A DNA stretch of 64,000 nucleotides from Diphasiastrum complanatum (Eukaryota > Streptophyta > Lycopodiopsida > Lycopodiales > Lycopodiaceae): NCBI GenBank assembly GCA_029204225.1, contig CM055112.1, forward strand, positions 25,621,922 through 25,685,921, given 5' to 3'. The position numbers and the translations under genes are program-made. Of the stretch, positions 62,127 through 64,000 are shown piece by piece (positions within the stretch are counted from its first letter, which is position 1; every line of letters begins with the position of its first letter). Under the pieces are notes generated by a model. The model did no database searches, was not told the DNA's origin, and was given only the letters and a program-made list of their open reading frames with translations.

Positions 62127-62390
62127 CAATATCGGATTGACGTGCCAGAGATAAAGAAAACCAATAGTAGTCGTACATCCGCGCGTCATATCGATATCAC
62201 ATATCAGTACAAATATTGGAACGACGCGCCAGAGGTAAAGAAAATTCAGAGCAGTCGTCCATTTGTGCGTCATACCAGTATCGCACATCTGTATCAATAT
62301 CAGATCCACGCGCGTGAGCTAAAGAGAATCCCGAGTAGTCGTGCACCCGCGCGTCGTACCGATATCAGGTGTCCAACCAAAAATCTATAG
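62127..62390 (+). repeat. 84-bp tandem repeat, three imperfect copies, frame-preserving
   Basis: Each unit has (C/G)C(C/G)(A/T)GAG.TAAAGA, then AGTCGT and a GCGCGTC-type box. The period of 84 is a multiple of three and an open frame (62142-62390) reads it as 28-residue repeats: PEIKKTNSSRTSARHIDITY, PEVKKIQSSRPFVRHTSIAH, RELKRIPSSRAPARRTDIR. The block is richer in CpG than its surroundings. No start signal or known domain; it lies just upstream of copia protease sequence and may be LTR or leader. Confidence 0.75.
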
Positions 62391-62538
62391 TTATGTGGTG
62401 TGATAAATTTTGTGAGCCAGACTCATCTATCCAGTAATGACAACTCTAAGCGAGAGTGTCCCAACAATTAACTGATCAACATCAATACGATGATGATCAA
62501 TATGAAGATGATACTGGTGAGAGTTCAAAATTGTTTTA

Positions 62539-62916
62539 ATGACAAGTGATGAAGCCAAGGATACATGGTACATTGATAGTGGTGCATCCAAGCACATGAC
62601 TTCAAGGAAAGAGTGGTTTTTAGAACTCAAGGAAACTGACAATGGTGATGAAGTTGGACAAGCTGATGTCAAATTGCTATATGTTAAAGGAGTTGGAGTG
62701 GTACCAGTGAAGTTAGCCAGTGGGAAGATAAAGCAGATAAGCAATATGCAATATGTACCTGGCTTAGCTAACAATCTACCATCTGTTGGGACGATGGCTG
62801 ATCAACAACTCGAGGTTGAGTTTGACGGTGACAAATGTCTTGTCAAAGACATCAAGAATCACTACAAAGTGATTGCTACAGGAGCTAGAGTCAACGGGAA
62901 TCGACTCTACAATTGA
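62539..62916 (+). pseudogene. copia protease fragment
   Basis: 125 codons: TWYIDSGASKHMTSRKEWF (catalytic DSG), VKGVGVVPVKLASGKIKQI, MQYVPGLANNLPSVGTMADQ, LEVEFDGDKCLVKD and GNRLYN. The usual NL(L/I)SVG reads NLPSVG. Gag is not recognised before it, and nothing of integrase or RT follows. It is a different lineage from A-C. Confidence 0.8.
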
Positions 62917-62924
62917 AAAGGATC

Positions 62925-63095
62925 GAATTTTTCTTATGACTCAAATTTTTCCACTTATTCGATTTTTTCTAACGACTCGAATTTTTTGAAAGATTGAATC
63001 TTTTTTAAGACTCGAATTTTTTCGAAGTCTCAAATTTTTGGAAAGACTCAAATTTTTCCGAAGACTCGAATTGGATCGAGTTTTTTCAAAACTCG
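62925..63095. repeat. ~20-bp minisatellite GACTCGAATTTTTTC
   Basis: About eight degenerate units alternating GACTC(G/A)AATTTTT(T/C)C and inverted forms (GATCGAGTTTTTTCAAAACTCGAAAGAC). Because the unit holds TCGA and AATT, parts fold back on themselves. Confidence 0.7.
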
Positions 63096-63823
63096 AAAGA
63101 CACGGGTTAGGCCAGATTTGAACTTTTCTGATTTGCGTCCTAACTCGCATTCATATTTGTACCTTCCCAAAAAAACATTCATGGAAGTGGTGTGCACCAA
63201 TGGACACGTAGCACTTTTGTTTGGTTGTTATTTTGAATGAAACGAAGCACTTGGCAATCCAAAATGGATGTAGTTTATATCGTGTGGATAGTTTTTTTTT
63301 TATCCATGTGGTATCCATGGCCCCAAGTCTCTAAATTTTTCATGGATGATCCATGTGTGGATAATCCACGCAAATTTTTTTGACCAAAAAAAAAAATTTG
63401 ACGCGTGAACCAAAATATGGTTCGCTCCTAAACTAGATGTCGACTTCTTTTTTCTTTTTTGTGAGAGGGAGAAAAAGAGAGAAAAGATGGGAGTGAGGAT
63501 GAGATGAGAATGAATGTGAGTGAGAATATTGATAATGTTTAGGGTTTTTAGTCCATTGATAGATGTTAATTGTATGAGTTTTCTGATCATAATATTTTAG
63601 TATAAGTTTTAAGATCTTTTTTGTTTGTGATGTAGGCTTGGATATGAAAAATGGAAAAAGAGCTTTATTGCAAAGGATTGAAAGATCAAGTGCATGCAAA
63701 AGGAAAAGCAAAGATTGCAAAACAATGGAGATACAATAGTAAAGGTAAATTCACATTTATTTTGATTCATTTGATATTTAATTGATAACTTAATGTGTTA
63801 TCTATTGATGCATTGTACTGTGG
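63096..63823. other. intergenic, nothing recognised
   Basis: Poly-A and poly-T runs and short frames only; no motif supports a gene. Confidence 0.4.
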
Positions 63824-63867
63824 TTTCCATTACTTTCCATTGTGCTTTCCATTACTTTCCATTGTGC
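63824..63867. repeat. 22-bp tandem duplication
   Basis: TTTCCATTACTTTCCATTGT plus GC twice in succession. Further short direct repeats (CATTTGCATTCA, AGACTATACAT) follow to the window end. Confidence 0.88.
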
Positions 63868-64000
63868 ATTCTAGCATGCAAATCATGTGCTAAAATAGAT
63901 GTGCATTAAATAGACTATACATTGCATTGAATTCATCAATAGATACATTTGCATTCAGTAGACTATACATTTGCATTCATAAACTAAAAATATATGCATT

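Noticed and set aside
63300-63720. Two overlapping minus-strand frames of about 95 codons
   Set aside because: Low-complexity composition (Ser/His/Phe and Lys runs), no domain, overlapping each other in different frames.

Overview
The window is nuclear DNA from a land plant with a repeat-rich genome. The evidence is a stack of Ty1/copia LTR retrotransposons primed by initiator tRNA-Met (TGGTATCAGAGC next to the LTRs), one Ty3/gypsy chromovirus, long (GA)n/(TC)n microsatellites, and one host gene with GT-AG introns encoding a CASP-like four-membrane-span protein. Nothing in the sequence names the species. No rRNA, tRNA, CRISPR or prokaryotic feature was seen.

Layout, left to right. 1-2787: 3' half of copia element A with its 3' LTR. 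3018-5838: two convergent, intron-bearing and partly decayed genes, one with a Ulp1/C48-type protease C-terminus (catalytic Cys replaced by Tyr) and one of unknown function. 6640-8370: copia gag remnant and LTR/PBS debris. 8371-10136: a ~0.9 kb direct duplication, one copy carrying a 117-bp (TC)n tract. 10581-16693: copia element C, minus strand, nearly complete but frameshifted. 16694-21221: two copies of an AT-rich repeat and another (TC)n tract. 21222-22557: RT/RNase H end of copia D. 22560-26478: decayed chromovirus, minus strand. 26479-32714: copia LTRs and a mosaic of two copia lineages (F and I). 32715-37773: non-autonomous copia G, minus strand, with gag-protease plus strongly diverged pol-like reading frames. 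37774-44850: copia remnant H, split by the intact element B (38220-44080). 45919-49576: the CASP-like gene in three exons. 49577-53045: AT-rich, no recognised gene. 53046-58286: copia E, which landed inside a GA microsatellite and later took a 521-bp terminal-inverted-repeat insertion in its 5' LTR. 58287-64000: LTR debris, several tandem repeats and a copia protease fragment.

Only two loci look functional. Element B has a 1316-aa open polyprotein, same-length LTRs that look identical by eye, a 5-bp target duplication, PBS and polypurine tract; it is probably young and could be the source of proteins for relatives such as G. The CASP-like gene joins in frame across both introns to give 221 residues with the family's TM1 Arg and TM3 Asp. 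Everything else is fragmentary.

The most interesting cross-cutting signal is the palindrome CACACGTGTG (core G-box CACGTG). It recurs in LTRs or leaders of several copia families, in three of them about 160 nt downstream of the LTR TATA box and about 205 nt from the LTR end, so inside the transcribed leader.
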